From JBEKTY01 sp049515555 (lineage in GTDB: Bacteria > Planctomycetota > Planctomycetia > Pirellulales > Thermoguttaceae): DNA of 10,556 nt. The position numbers and the translations under genes were made by a program. Of this stretch, positions 1 to 6,774 are shown in pieces. The notes under the pieces are model-generated. The model worked only from the letters and a program-made list of their open reading frames with translations, was not told where the DNA came from and searched no databases. The stretch covers positions 1-10,556 of the forward strand of contig JBEKTY010000223.1 in NCBI GenBank assembly GCA_049515555.1, given 5' to 3'. The stretch's first letter is position 1, and every line of letters begins with the position of its first letter.

Positions 1-131
1 CGGCAGCCTGTTCGAAACTTACGGTGTTCGACAAGTCAGTAACTCGTTGGGCGGCTTGCATCAGCGATTCTGCCAGAAAACGTAAATTTACACGTCTTGT
101 GAGGTACGTGTTCGACTGCGCCCGCCTTCGC

Positions 132-158
132 TTGAAAATCGCCGGTAATCTCTATACT
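132..158 (+). promoter_or_regulatory. Weak candidate sigma70-like promoter
   Basis: TTGAAA (132-137) and TATACT (153-158) are separated by 15 bp, shorter than the ideal 17. No open reading frame with a ribosome-binding site follows closely; the palindromic repeat does. It may be chance, or it may drive a short untranslated RNA through the repeat. Confidence 0.2.
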
Positions 159-195
159 GTCAAAGATCAACGCCGTCCGGCACGAAACGCAGCAC

Positions 196-294
196 GCCAC
201 ACGCGGTGTGCCGCTGGCCTCAATGTATCCGGCACACGCCGTGTGCCGTCCGCGATACGTTTTCCGCTTCAGCAGACGGCACACGGCGTGTGCC
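196..294. repeat. REP-like palindromic repeat cluster
   Basis: Positions 231-250 (ggcacacgccgtgtgccgtc) are the exact reverse complement of 275-294, with a 24-nt spacer. Each arm is itself a hairpin: ggcacac/gtgtgcc around a 3-nt loop at 231-247 and again at 278-294. A third, imperfect copy (cacac-gcg-gtgtg) lies at 198-210. Nested palindromes of this kind are typical of dispersed bacterial REP-type repeats. Membership in a genome-wide family is inference. Confidence 0.75.
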
Positions 295-407
295 TAATAC
301 GTCGCGCAGCGGCAACCGACATTATAACATATATCTGAACGGGTGTATAGATCAGGATGTACACCATGTTTTAGGGGGTCGATGCGCAGCGACACCCCCG
401 AAGACAT

Positions 408-435
408 TTGACGCGAGTTGCGCAGGGTGTACAAT
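408..435 (+). promoter_or_regulatory. Sigma70-like promoter of the LRR gene
   Basis: TTGACG (408-413) and TACAAT (430-435) are 16 bp apart and close to consensus. Transcription would start near 442, leaving a leader of about 130 nt before the LRR start codon at 573. The leader contains a small CCCC/GGGG hairpin (about 453-464). A TTG at 408 is in frame with the LRR gene but is the -35 box here, so it is not a credible start codon. Confidence 0.55.
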
Positions 436-572
436 GCGGGCGTGCGGGACAGCCCCTTTCGGGGAATAATCAGCCGCCCTGGCAGGCATCTGCGAATAAT
501 CCGGCCGCTCGTCTACGAATAAGGATGATGGAACACGTCGCTCCCGGTCCGCCCCGGGGGAGGAGGTGCGAA

Positions 573-2675
573 ATGAAATGTCTCGTCTCGATCGCCCTGG
601 TGGCGCTCTTGGCGGCTGCGGTGCTGCCTGCCGGGTTTGGCGCGGTGCCGCGGGAGGTGGCCCCGCCGACCCCGCCCGGGCCCGACGACCCTGCCGACGT
701 GGCTGCGCTACAGCACGCCAAGGGCCTCCGAGCCCGCCAGGATGCAAAAGGCAACGTGAGCGAGGTCTGGCTGTTCCGCGAGCCCGACACGGGAGCCATG
801 GCGCACCTGGCGGCGCTCCGCAACGTCCGGGAGTTGCGGGTCGAGGGCATCGAAGATGCGGCCGAGACTGACAAGGTGCTGGCCGTGGCCGCGAGCTGCC
901 CATGGTGGCCGGCGGTTGAAATTCTCAGCCTCAACCGCTCGAAGGTCAGCGCGGATGGCCTCCGCGTCCTGCGCCGCCTCCACAACATCCGCGGCCTGTG
1001 CCTGCGGTGCACGGATATCACCACGGATGGGCTGGCCCATGTGGCCCGGCTGCGCACCCTGGAGTCGCTGAGAATCGGGGGCAACAGGCTTACCGCCGAC
1101 GGGGTAAAGCACCTTGCCGGGCTTCGCAACCTGGAACTGTTGGACCTTGCGGAGACCGACCTTACCGACGGGGAGGTGGCCAACATAGCGGGGCTCACCC
1201 GCCTTAAGGTGCTAATCCTGGCCGACAACGCAATCACCGACGCCGCTATGCCGCACCTCAAGGGCCTCACCCGCCTCGAGTTCCTCACCCTGACCAGAAC
1301 GGTGGTCACCGGCCGCGGCATGGAGGCATTGGGTGGCCTTAGGCATCTAAGGCAGGTCGACGTCGAGGGGTGCGGGATCGCCTACGACGAGTGGCCGGAG
1401 GGCGTGAACGGGCCCGCGGGGCTCGAGGACCGCGGTTACCGGCGCCCGGCCGACGAGCGGGCTGCGGTGGCCGCCCTCCGCCGGGCCACCCATTGCACCC
1501 TCTGGTTTTCGCCGGGGGGCCGCCTCGGCGCGGTTGAGGCGACAGAGCCATACCCGGACCTGTTCAACGACTCCATCTTCGACCGGCTGGCCACCCTGCC
1601 GGAACTTGAGAGCCTGCGCATGGATGGTTGCGATTCGGTGACCCCCGCCGGGCTGAAGCGCTTGGCCGGCCTGCCCCGGTTGGACAGCCTGGAAATTCTC
1701 GGCTGCAAGGCGTTCACGGCCCGGGAGCTCAAGTGCGTGTTGGCGCTGAAACACATCAGGAAGCTGGGGTTCGTGCCGCGGCCGAATTGGGTCGAATGCC
1801 GCGACCCGGACAACGTCGAGGCGCTCGCGGTGCTGGCCGAGATCAAGGGCCTGAGGGAGCTGGCCATCGGCGGCCTGATATGCAGCGCCGACGATTTCAA
1901 GTACATCGGCCGCCTGCACGACCTGGAAAGCCTGGCGCTGGGGGCCGTCCTCCCCGGGGGACCGGCCGTAGAAGAGGCGCTGGCGGGCCTTTCCAGCCTC
2001 ACCAAGCTTCGCACGCTCGACCTCCAGGCCTTCGGGGTCCGCACGGAGGATGGCCTCGGGAGCCTGCGGTGGATCGAGCCCTTGACCAGGCTCGAACATC
2101 TGACGTTGCAGGGCGGCGACACCATCGAGGAGTCGGAGTTGGTACACCTGCGGGGCATGACCGAGCTGCGGGAGCTGCCCAACGTGCGTGACATCACCGA
2201 CGCCGATATCAAGTACCTGGAAGGCATGAAGCACCTGGAGAGCCTTTCGCTGATCTGTAAGCACGTCACCCCGGAGGGTTACGAGCGGCTGCGCAAGGCG
2301 CTGCCAAAAACGAAGATCTACTGGGACGCACCGGGTACGAGTTCGTACGAAATCGGGCTCCCACACGGCCGTCGGCGCGCACCGAAGCAGAAAACCCCTG
2401 GCTCGGCCTGCCGAAGCGGAGGGGTTGATTTATCCGGCCTGGCTGGCCTTTGGCGACGGCCAATGGGAAAACGCGGCCCAGGGCAATGTGGGCGGCAACG
2501 TAAGGACGAGTCAGGAATCGCTGCTTGCCGGCGGGGCTTTCACTATCTTGTGCTGCTCCTCCGGCGGGAGCAGGTGGAAGCGGACGCGATACACCCGCTG
2601 TGGGTCGGCCAACTGCTGGGGGTAGAGTGTTTCGATCTCAGAGCGCAGCTCGACGGCGGAGGGGAAGCCGTCTAG
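573..2675 (+). CDS. Exported leucine-rich-repeat protein
   Basis: The start at 573 is chosen because AGGAGG (561-566) lies 6 nt upstream and the product then opens with a signal peptide (MKCLVSIALVALLAAAVLPA, likely cleavage near residue 24). The 700-residue product carries about 24-residue leucine-rich repeats of the ribonuclease-inhibitor-like type: roughly residues 100-270, then, after a linker, about 330-590. A typical unit reads LRTLESLRIGGNRLTADGVK. Such proteins are common in planctomycetes and are thought to bind proteins; no enzymatic domain is visible and the partner is unknown. The LRR fold seems to finish near KTKIYWDAPG (about 2300-2340). The remaining ~110 residues are basic and low in LRR character, cross a terminator-like hairpin, and from 2511 lie antisense to the ASCH gene. 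The tail is therefore probably a readthrough extension or the result of a lost stop or a frameshift. The LRR assignment is sure; the 3' end is doubtful. Confidence 0.85.
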   Translation: MKCLVSIALVALLAAAVLPAGFGAVPREVAPPTPPGPDDPADVAALQHAKGLRARQDAKGNVSEVWLFREPDTGAMAHLAALRNVRELRVEGIEDAAETDKVLAVAASCPWWPAVEILSLNRSKVSADGLRVLRRLHNIRGLCLRCTDITTDGLAHVARLRTLESLRIGGNRLTADGVKHLAGLRNLELLDLAETDLTDGEVANIAGLTRLKVLILADNAITDAAMPHLKGLTRLEFLTLTRTVVTGRGMEALGGLRHLRQVDVEGCGIAYDEWPEGVNGPAGLEDRGYRRPADERAAVAALRRATHCTLWFSPGGRLGAVEATEPYPDLFNDSIFDRLATLPELESLRMDGCDSVTPAGLKRLAGLPRLDSLEILGCKAFTARELKCVLALKHIRKLGFVPRPNWVECRDPDNVEALAVLAEIKGLRELAIGGLICSADDFKYIGRLHDLESLALGAVLPGGPAVEEALAGLSSLTKLRTLDLQAFGVRTEDGLGSLRWIEPLTRLEHLTLQGGDTIEESELVHLRGMTELRELPNVRDITDADIKYLEGMKHLESLSLICKHVTPEGYERLRKALPKTKIYWDAPGTSSYEIGLPHGRRRAPKQKTPGSACRSGGVDLSGLAGLWRRPMGKRGPGQCGRQRKDESGIAACRRGFHYLVLLLRREQVEADAIHPLWVGQLLGVECFDLRAQLDGGGEAV
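2391..2430. terminator. Bidirectional hairpin terminator
   Basis: AACCCCT (2393-2399) pairs with AGGGGTT (2420-2426), and an inner stem GCT-CGG/CCG-AGC (2401-2406 with 2411-2417, one bulged A) extends it. On the minus strand the hairpin is followed by TTTTCTGCTT, a reasonable U-rich tail for ending the ASCH transcript. On the plus strand the tail (GATTTATC) is weaker. It lies between convergent genes, yet inside the open frame of the LRR gene. Confidence 0.55.
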
Positions 2676-2861
2676 CCGGGCGTCGTCGTCGGTCAGGGCC
2701 CCGAGTTGCACCTCGTCCACCGCCGTCACGCGGATGTAGCCGGCGCCGGGAATGTAGCTCCGCTGCCCGGCCCGCATGCGGGCGAACTTCCACAAGCGGA
2801 CGGTCTGCGTCTTCTCGCCCCTGCGGATGGCGGCCAGGAACCGCTTCTTGAACAGCAGCAT
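2511..2861 (-). CDS. ASCH-domain protein
   Basis: This 116-residue protein consists of one ASCH (PUA-like) domain. The signature GxKxxTxR is present as GEKTQTVR (residues 15-22: G15, K17, T20, R22), followed by LWKFARMRAGQ and the strand YIRVTAVDEVQL. ASCH domains have a PUA-like fold thought to bind RNA or nucleotides, and some members (E. coli YqfB) hydrolyse N4-acetylcytidine using a Lys and a Thr of this motif plus a Glu. Whether this protein is such an enzyme is inference. It is cytosolic, with no signal peptide. The ATG at 2861 is the first possible start, since an in-frame stop lies four codons upstream; no clear ribosome-binding site is seen. It lies 45 nt downstream of the G1 peptidase on the same strand and may be translated from a shared transcript. 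A terminator-like hairpin follows its stop. Confidence 0.8.
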   Translation of the reverse strand: MLLFKKRFLAAIRRGEKTQTVRLWKFARMRAGQRSYIPGAGYIRVTAVDEVQLGALTDDDARLDGFPSAVELRSEIETLYPQQLADPQRVYRVRFHLLPPEEQHKIVKAPPASSDS

Positions 2862-2906
2862 GGCCGTAGCCTAGCCCAGTGCCGGCCGGGGGTCAAGGTC
2901 CCGGTG

Positions 2907-3833
2907 CTACGATGAACTGAGCCAAGTGGTCGTGACAATCAACCCATTCGAAGATACGGCGGTCTTCGTCCGCAGCCCATGCTTGTTGTGCGGGTCGTTC
3001 GAGGCGATTTCGTCGACCTCGAGACCGAGAGCCGCCTTGCCTATGGGGACCCAAGCGTTGTTCGATGTCACGTAGCATTCGGTGAATTGGACTTTGGTCA
3101 CCTGCGGCAGGGCACTGTACTGTCCGTTCACGGTCGTGGCCTCGATGGGGATCACCTCGCTTGAGGCGAACGTCTGGCCGGCCGCGACGACGCCCGTTTC
3201 GCCCTGCAACCACCTCCAGAATACCTCGCCGTCCTTGCTCGCGCCCGACCGGCCGAGGCCCGTAATGTCGACCATTTCCATATAGTAGCCACCGCTGCCC
3301 GTGGGCTCGATTTCCGCAAACATGTGGTCACCGGCGGCAACGATCATAGTGTCAAGCGGGACCTCGTGCTTCGTATCATCTGGCCCGTTCACCACTTCCC
3401 ACCACGCACTATAGTAGATGCCGGTTGAATCGACGGTTTCCTGGGTTCCGAGTTGCACCAGGTTTCCTCCGTTGCTTATAATACCGCCGCCGATGCCAAT
3501 CCAGTTGGACATAGTGCCGGCGTACTTCCTGGATACGACCTTCGGCACGATCCATTCCGCTTGAATGGCCTGCGTGGCATCACCACCAGGCGCGCTGGCG
3601 GGGTTGGCCACCTCCACTCCCGACCAGTTATAGCTGACGACGACATTGTTGGCCTTAGGGGCCGCCTGCCGAATGGCCTTCGCGATCGACGGGGTAATCA
3701 CGGTCGGCGTCATGCCAGCCATTTGCGCTGCGACGGCCGCCGGCACGTGCAGGGCCGGCATTGCGGACATCGTCAGACGTTGTTCCAAGCTCTCCAATTG
3801 CAGCCGCCTCTTTGCCAGATGACGCTTCTTCAC
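2907..3833 (-). CDS. G1-family (eqolisin / A4) endopeptidase, exported
   Basis: The GTG start at 3833 is supported by GAGGAG 7 nt upstream. The 308-residue product begins with a basic stretch and LESLEQRLTMSA (residues 13-24), a motif found at the N-terminus of many exported planctomycete proteins. The rest matches the G1 glutamic peptidase family: VVSYNWSGVEV (65-75), QAEWIVPKV (91-99), SNWIGIGGG (109-117), LVQLGTQ (125-131), GIYYSAWWEVV (138-148), SSEVIPIEAT (224-233) and VTKVQFTECYV (245-255). By analogy with scytalidoglutamic peptidase, whose catalytic pair is a Gln and a Glu, I propose Q127 and E225 (or E231). The usual EWI around the Glu reads EVI here. The family cleaves proteins at acidic pH. 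It is well known in fungi and less common in bacteria. An active secreted peptidase is inferred, not shown. The ASCH gene follows 45 nt downstream. Confidence 0.8.
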   Translation of the reverse strand: MKKRHLAKRRLQLESLEQRLTMSAMPALHVPAAVAAQMAGMTPTVITPSIAKAIRQAAPKANNVVVSYNWSGVEVANPASAPGGDATQAIQAEWIVPKVVSRKYAGTMSNWIGIGGGIISNGGNLVQLGTQETVDSTGIYYSAWWEVVNGPDDTKHEVPLDTMIVAAGDHMFAEIEPTGSGGYYMEMVDITGLGRSGASKDGEVFWRWLQGETGVVAAGQTFASSEVIPIEATTVNGQYSALPQVTKVQFTECYVTSNNAWVPIGKAALGLEVDEIASNDPHNKHGLRTKTAVSSNGLIVTTTWLSSS

Positions 3834-4154
3834 GACGTTTCTCCTCGTGTTCTGAGATGTGGCACTGAGCAGTTATAGACCCCGGCCCAAGCATCCGCGT
3901 CCGCGGAGGCTACCGGCACCTCAGATTCTGATTCCCAGGGATTGCCCTGTCAAGTAGTGCCGAGCGGGGGAAAACGGCAAATTGGCGAGTCTGTGCGGGG
4001 GAATACTCGGCACTTCAAACCGTGTGAACTATAACGGCTGTTCCGCCACGGCACGCCGGCGGCCGTGCCGGACGTGCGGTTTCGTTCACGCCTGCCCAAA
4101 AAACCGGACGATCCGAAAGTAGGACATTTCCCTGTTGCACTCGCGGGAGAACCG
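3834..4154. promoter_or_regulatory. Divergent intergenic region
   Basis: This spacer separates the minus-strand peptidase from the plus-strand TPR/export pair. TATAAC occurs on the minus strand at 3872-3877, about 40 nt before the peptidase start, and on the plus strand at 4030-4035. Neither has a good -35 box at the right distance, so they are weak -10 candidates only. The ribosome-binding site GAGGAG of the peptidase is at 3841-3846 (minus). The region also holds the inverted repeat 3956-4014 and a GC-rich hairpin (cggcac 4049-4054 with gtgccg 4065-4070). No gene is seen. Confidence 0.35.
3956..4014. repeat. Short inverted-repeat element
   Basis: AGTGCCGAG (3956-3964) and CTCGGCACT (4006-4014) are perfect inverted repeats. 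Inside them a 9-nt direct repeat, gcgggggaa, occurs twice about 31 nt apart. The element lies in the divergent spacer, some 140 nt before the TPR gene start. It could be a dispersed repeat or an operator-like site; the sequence alone does not decide. Confidence 0.4.
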
Positions 4155-5504
4155 ATGGATCGCCTCGCACGCCTCTTGTCGCCGCGATCGATCGCGCTGC
4201 TGACGGCGGCCGTGTTGCTGGGCCTGGCCTGCTTGGCATTTCGGCCCGGCAATCGGCATCTTTGGGGGCGGGCCGGTTCGGACCAGCCCCAGCACCCGGC
4301 GCTCGCCGAGGCCGCCGGGACGGGCGAGGCAGCGGTTTCGCCAGGTGGCACGGGCACAAACGGGGGACTGTCCCGATTTTCGTCCGACGAAAATGGGACT
4401 GTCCCCATCCCCAGCACCGGCGACCAGCCGGCGCCAGCCGCCCAGGGGGCAGTGCCACCTGGCGACGGTCGCCCCGGGCCGGCGGCCCTGCGCGGCAGTC
4501 CTGCGCCCGTCGAGCTGGGACCAGTGGGCGCGGGGCCGCTTCTGGCGTCGCCCCTGCCAACCACGGCGGGCCACACGGCCCAGCCCGCCGGAGCGGCCCA
4601 GGCCACCGCGGGCCAACCCGATCGCGCTAGCCCGCCGCTGCGGCTGCCTGCCCCGCCGCTGGCTCCTCCCGCCGCACGCCCGGAGGCCCTCGAGAACATC
4701 GCCCGACAGGCCGACCAACAGCTCTACCATGGATTCGAGCTGGCCAATCGGCAGGCGTACTTTGCCGCCCGGAGCGAGTTCATTGCCGCTTTGCGGCTGG
4801 TGGCCCAGGGACTGGACGCCCACGAGCGGACCGGCGCTCATAGCCAAAGCCTGGCGGCGGGCCTGACGGCCCTCAAGGAAGCCCAGGACTTCATGCCCGC
4901 CGACGCAAGGCTCGAGGCCGAGCTCGATCTGCCGGCCATCGTGGGCGGCCATCGCACGCCGGTCCTTAAGGCTGTTCCGCCCGGTCAGCTCCAGGCGCTT
5001 GCGGCGGTGGCGGCCTATCTGACCTTTGCCCAGGAGCGGCTGGCCGCGGCGGCGGGCCGCGAGGTGGCCGGCTCGATGGCCCTTTCGGCCCTGGGAAAAC
5101 TGCATGCCGCCTTGGCCGGCCAGAACACGCCCGGCCTCCAGGCCCCCGAGCCCAAGGCCGTCGCTTTCTTCCAGGCCGCCCTGCTGGTCTACCCAAGAAA
5201 CTGCATCGCTGCCAACGAGCTGGGCGTGCTGCTGGCCCGCAACGGCGATTACGCCCATGCCCGCCGGGCCTTGGAACATAGCGTGTCGGTGGGCCGCACC
5301 GCGCTGGGACTGCGAAACCTGGCCTTGGTATACCGGCGGCTTGGCCAGCCGCAACTGGCGGAGCTGGCCGGGCGACAGGCCGAGGGGCTGGCCGCCGCCG
5401 AGGCCGCCGCACACCGGGAGTTCCGCGGCTCGCCCGCCGGCGCGGTGCGCTGGGTCGAGCCCGAAGTGATGGCCCGCACCGCCGGACAAGCCGCGACCCG
5501 CTGA
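4155..5504 (+). CDS. Membrane-anchored TPR protein
   Basis: I place the start at 4155 rather than 4065 because GGGAGA lies just upstream and the product then opens with a basic patch and one hydrophobic helix (SIALLTAAVLLGLACLAF, residues 12-29), an uncleaved anchor or signal peptide. Residues 35-175 are a Pro/Ala/Gly-rich linker. Residues 178-449 are mostly helical and include TPR-like units near 335-375 (AANELGVLLARNGDYAHARRAL at its core) and 383-415. TPR proteins act as protein-binding scaffolds. The next gene, a polysaccharide export protein, begins 9 nt after this stop, so a role in assembling or regulating the export apparatus is a reasonable inference. Residues about 62-104 are encoded by an inserted palindromic element (4338-4465) that stayed in frame. 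I know no family name for the whole protein. Confidence 0.75.
   Translation: MDRLARLLSPRSIALLTAAVLLGLACLAFRPGNRHLWGRAGSDQPQHPALAEAAGTGEAAVSPGGTGTNGGLSRFSSDENGTVPIPSTGDQPAPAAQGAVPPGDGRPGPAALRGSPAPVELGPVGAGPLLASPLPTTAGHTAQPAGAAQATAGQPDRASPPLRLPAPPLAPPAARPEALENIARQADQQLYHGFELANRQAYFAARSEFIAALRLVAQGLDAHERTGAHSQSLAAGLTALKEAQDFMPADARLEAELDLPAIVGGHRTPVLKAVPPGQLQALAAVAAYLTFAQERLAAAAGREVAGSMALSALGKLHAALAGQNTPGLQAPEPKAVAFFQAALLVYPRNCIAANELGVLLARNGDYAHARRALEHSVSVGRTALGLRNLALVYRRLGQPQLAELAGRQAEGLAAAEAAAHREFRGSPAGAVRWVEPEVMARTAGQAATR
4338..4465. repeat. Nested palindromic MITE-like element inside the TPR gene
   Basis: The outer arms tcgccaggtggcac (4338-4351) and gtgccacctggcga (4452-4465) are a perfect 14-bp inverted repeat. 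Within them lies a core: two direct copies of gggactgtccc (4364-4374 and 4395-4405), each a small palindrome, flanking a perfect 9-bp hairpin attttcgtc/gacgaaaat (4376-4384 with 4386-4394). The 128-bp unit has the form of a small non-coding mobile or REP-type repeat. It is translated here as part of a low-complexity linker. Mobility is inference. Confidence 0.7.
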
Positions 5505-5507
5505 GGA
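5503..5507 (+). promoter_or_regulatory. Ribosome-binding site overlapping the upstream stop
   Basis: GAGGA overlaps the TGA stop of the TPR gene (5502-5504) and lies 6 nt before the ATG at 5514. This fixes the start of the export gene and points to translational coupling of the pair. Confidence 0.65.
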
Positions 5508-5513
5508 ATTGCC

Positions 5514-6731
5514 ATGCACACGACTCTGCCCGCTCGGCGCGCCGCAACCTCCGGCAAACTGTCCCGCCCCCGGCCGCGGCCCTGGAAATGGCTGGCCCTG
5601 GCAGCCGCGGTGCTCCTGGCGGCCGGGCCGTGGCTGGCCGACTTCCGCCGGGGCGCTACGGCCGACGACTGCCTGCTGTGCCAGGCCCTGGGGCCCGCCG
5701 CCCCCTGCAATATTTGCGGCGTGGATTGTTCCGTCTGCCGCGACGGCCGCTGCCACGGTTGGGAAGAGGCCCGCTGGATCAACTGGCAGGCTTATGCCCA
5801 GGGCGAATACGTGGGCCATGCGCGGCTCGAGCACGTGCCCCAGTACCGCGTGCGGGTCGACGACCTGCTGGACATGCTCTACCGCGTGACGCGCGAACAG
5901 ACCGCCGCCGCCTACCACCTCAACGTGGGCGACGAGGTCACCGTCGAATCGTTCACCGACGCGGGCGTCAATCGCTCGCTGCTGATCCAGCCCGACGGCA
6001 CGATCACGCTTCGCCTGCTGGGACAGGTGCACGCCGCCGGGCAGACGATCGATCAGCTTCGCGACGTGCTCGAGGAGCAGTACAAGAAGTATTACAAGGT
6101 GCCGGCCATCACCGTCACGCCGCTGAAGGTCAACGCGCAACTGGAGGACCTGCGCAACACCATCAATCGCACGGCGGGTATCGGCGGTCAACAGGTGACC
6201 GTCCGCGTCACGCCGGAAGGGACCATCTCGCTGCCGGCCATCGGCTCGGTCCACGTGCAGGGCCTGACCATCCCCGAGATGCAACAGGAGATCAACGAGC
6301 GCTACCGGGAGCGGATCGCCGGGATGGAGGTCACGCCGGTCCTGACCCAGCGGGCCCCGCGCTACGTGTACGTGCTGGGCGAGGTCCACGCGCCGGGGCG
6401 CTTCGAGATGGTCGGCCCCACCACCGCGCTGCAGGCCCTTTCCCTGGCCGGCAGTTGGAACGTGGGCGCCAACATCAATCAGATCGTGGTCTTCCGCCGC
6501 GGCGACGACTGGCGGCTGATGGCCACCATGATCAACCTCGCCGGGGCCCTGCGCGGCAAACAACCCTGCCCGGCGGGCGAGATCTGGCTCTCCGATTCCG
6601 ACGTGGTGATCGTGCCCAAAAGCCGCATCCTGCAAACCGACGACTTCATCAACCTCGTCTTCACCCGCGGCCTGTACGGCGTCTTCCCCTTCTCGGCCTC
6701 GCTGGCCTTCCAGAGCCTGACCGCGCTGTAG
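5514..6731 (+). CDS. Polysaccharide export protein (Wza-like, PES and SLBB domains)
   Basis: This 405-residue protein would form or contribute to the outer-membrane pore exporting capsule or exopolysaccharide. After a hydrophobic segment (about residues 24-42) comes a cysteine-rich patch (53-80). A polysaccharide export domain follows at about 135-205 (YHLNVGDEVTVESF, QPDGTITLRLLGQVHAAGQT), then a second export-like repeat at 226-278 (VTPEGTISLPAIGSVHVQGL). An SLBB domain is at about 284-340 (YVYVLGEVHAPGRFEM). The SLBB domain is the soluble beta-grasp fold of Wza-type proteins. No lipobox cysteine directly follows the hydrophobic segment, so unlike E. coli Wza it may not be a lipoprotein. 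Seven cysteines (53, 56, 65, 68, 72, 75, 80) include three CxxC pairs, unusual for this family. It lies 9 nt after the TPR gene and is probably co-transcribed. No tyrosine kinase, flippase or glycosyltransferase is in view. Confidence 0.9.
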   Translation: MHTTLPARRAATSGKLSRPRPRPWKWLALAAAVLLAAGPWLADFRRGATADDCLLCQALGPAAPCNICGVDCSVCRDGRCHGWEEARWINWQAYAQGEYVGHARLEHVPQYRVRVDDLLDMLYRVTREQTAAAYHLNVGDEVTVESFTDAGVNRSLLIQPDGTITLRLLGQVHAAGQTIDQLRDVLEEQYKKYYKVPAITVTPLKVNAQLEDLRNTINRTAGIGGQQVTVRVTPEGTISLPAIGSVHVQGLTIPEMQQEINERYRERIAGMEVTPVLTQRAPRYVYVLGEVHAPGRFEMVGPTTALQALSLAGSWNVGANINQIVVFRRGDDWRLMATMINLAGALRGKQPCPAGEIWLSDSDVVIVPKSRILQTDDFINLVFTRGLYGVFPFSASLAFQSLTAL

Positions 6732-6774
6732 CACGCCGGCCAGTCGGGGAACGACAGGTGGACTTGGTAGCGGA

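Larger units (their letters stand above)
1..407. other. Gene-free left flank with palindromic repeats
   Basis: No convincing gene is seen on either strand. Short open frames exist, but their translations consist partly of palindromic repeat sequence and match no family I recognise. The stretch holds a weak promoter-like pair (132-158), a REP-like palindrome (231-294), an AT-rich patch near 320-335, and a G5/C5 hairpin (374-378 with 395-399) just before the promoter of the LRR gene. An undetected degraded gene fragment cannot be excluded. Confidence 0.5.

Noticed and set aside
196..294. CRISPR-like array
   Set aside because: Only two to three units in opposite orientations with unequal spacing; a REP-type palindrome explains it better.
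24..338. Short open frames on both strands in the left flank
   Set aside because: Much of their length is the palindromic repeat; there is no ribosome-binding site and no recognisable protein family.
408..572. Upstream TTG start for the LRR gene
   Set aside because: It falls on the -35 box, lacks a ribosome-binding site and would bury the signal peptide that begins at 573.
1347..2366. 339-codon open frame on the minus strand
   Set aside because: It is a mirror of the leucine-rich-repeat coding sequence.
4065..4154. Upstream start for the TPR gene
   Set aside because: The added 30 residues hide the N-terminal membrane helix; the ATG at 4155 has a purine-rich site just before it.
5514..5670. 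Lipoprotein signal in the export protein
   Set aside because: No cysteine follows the hydrophobic segment in lipobox position; the first cysteines are at residues 53 and 56.
4086..6734. 882-codon open frame on the minus strand
   Set aside because: It lies opposite the TPR and export genes, which have family matches and ribosome-binding sites. Its translation shows no domain, and long antisense frames are expected in GC-rich DNA.
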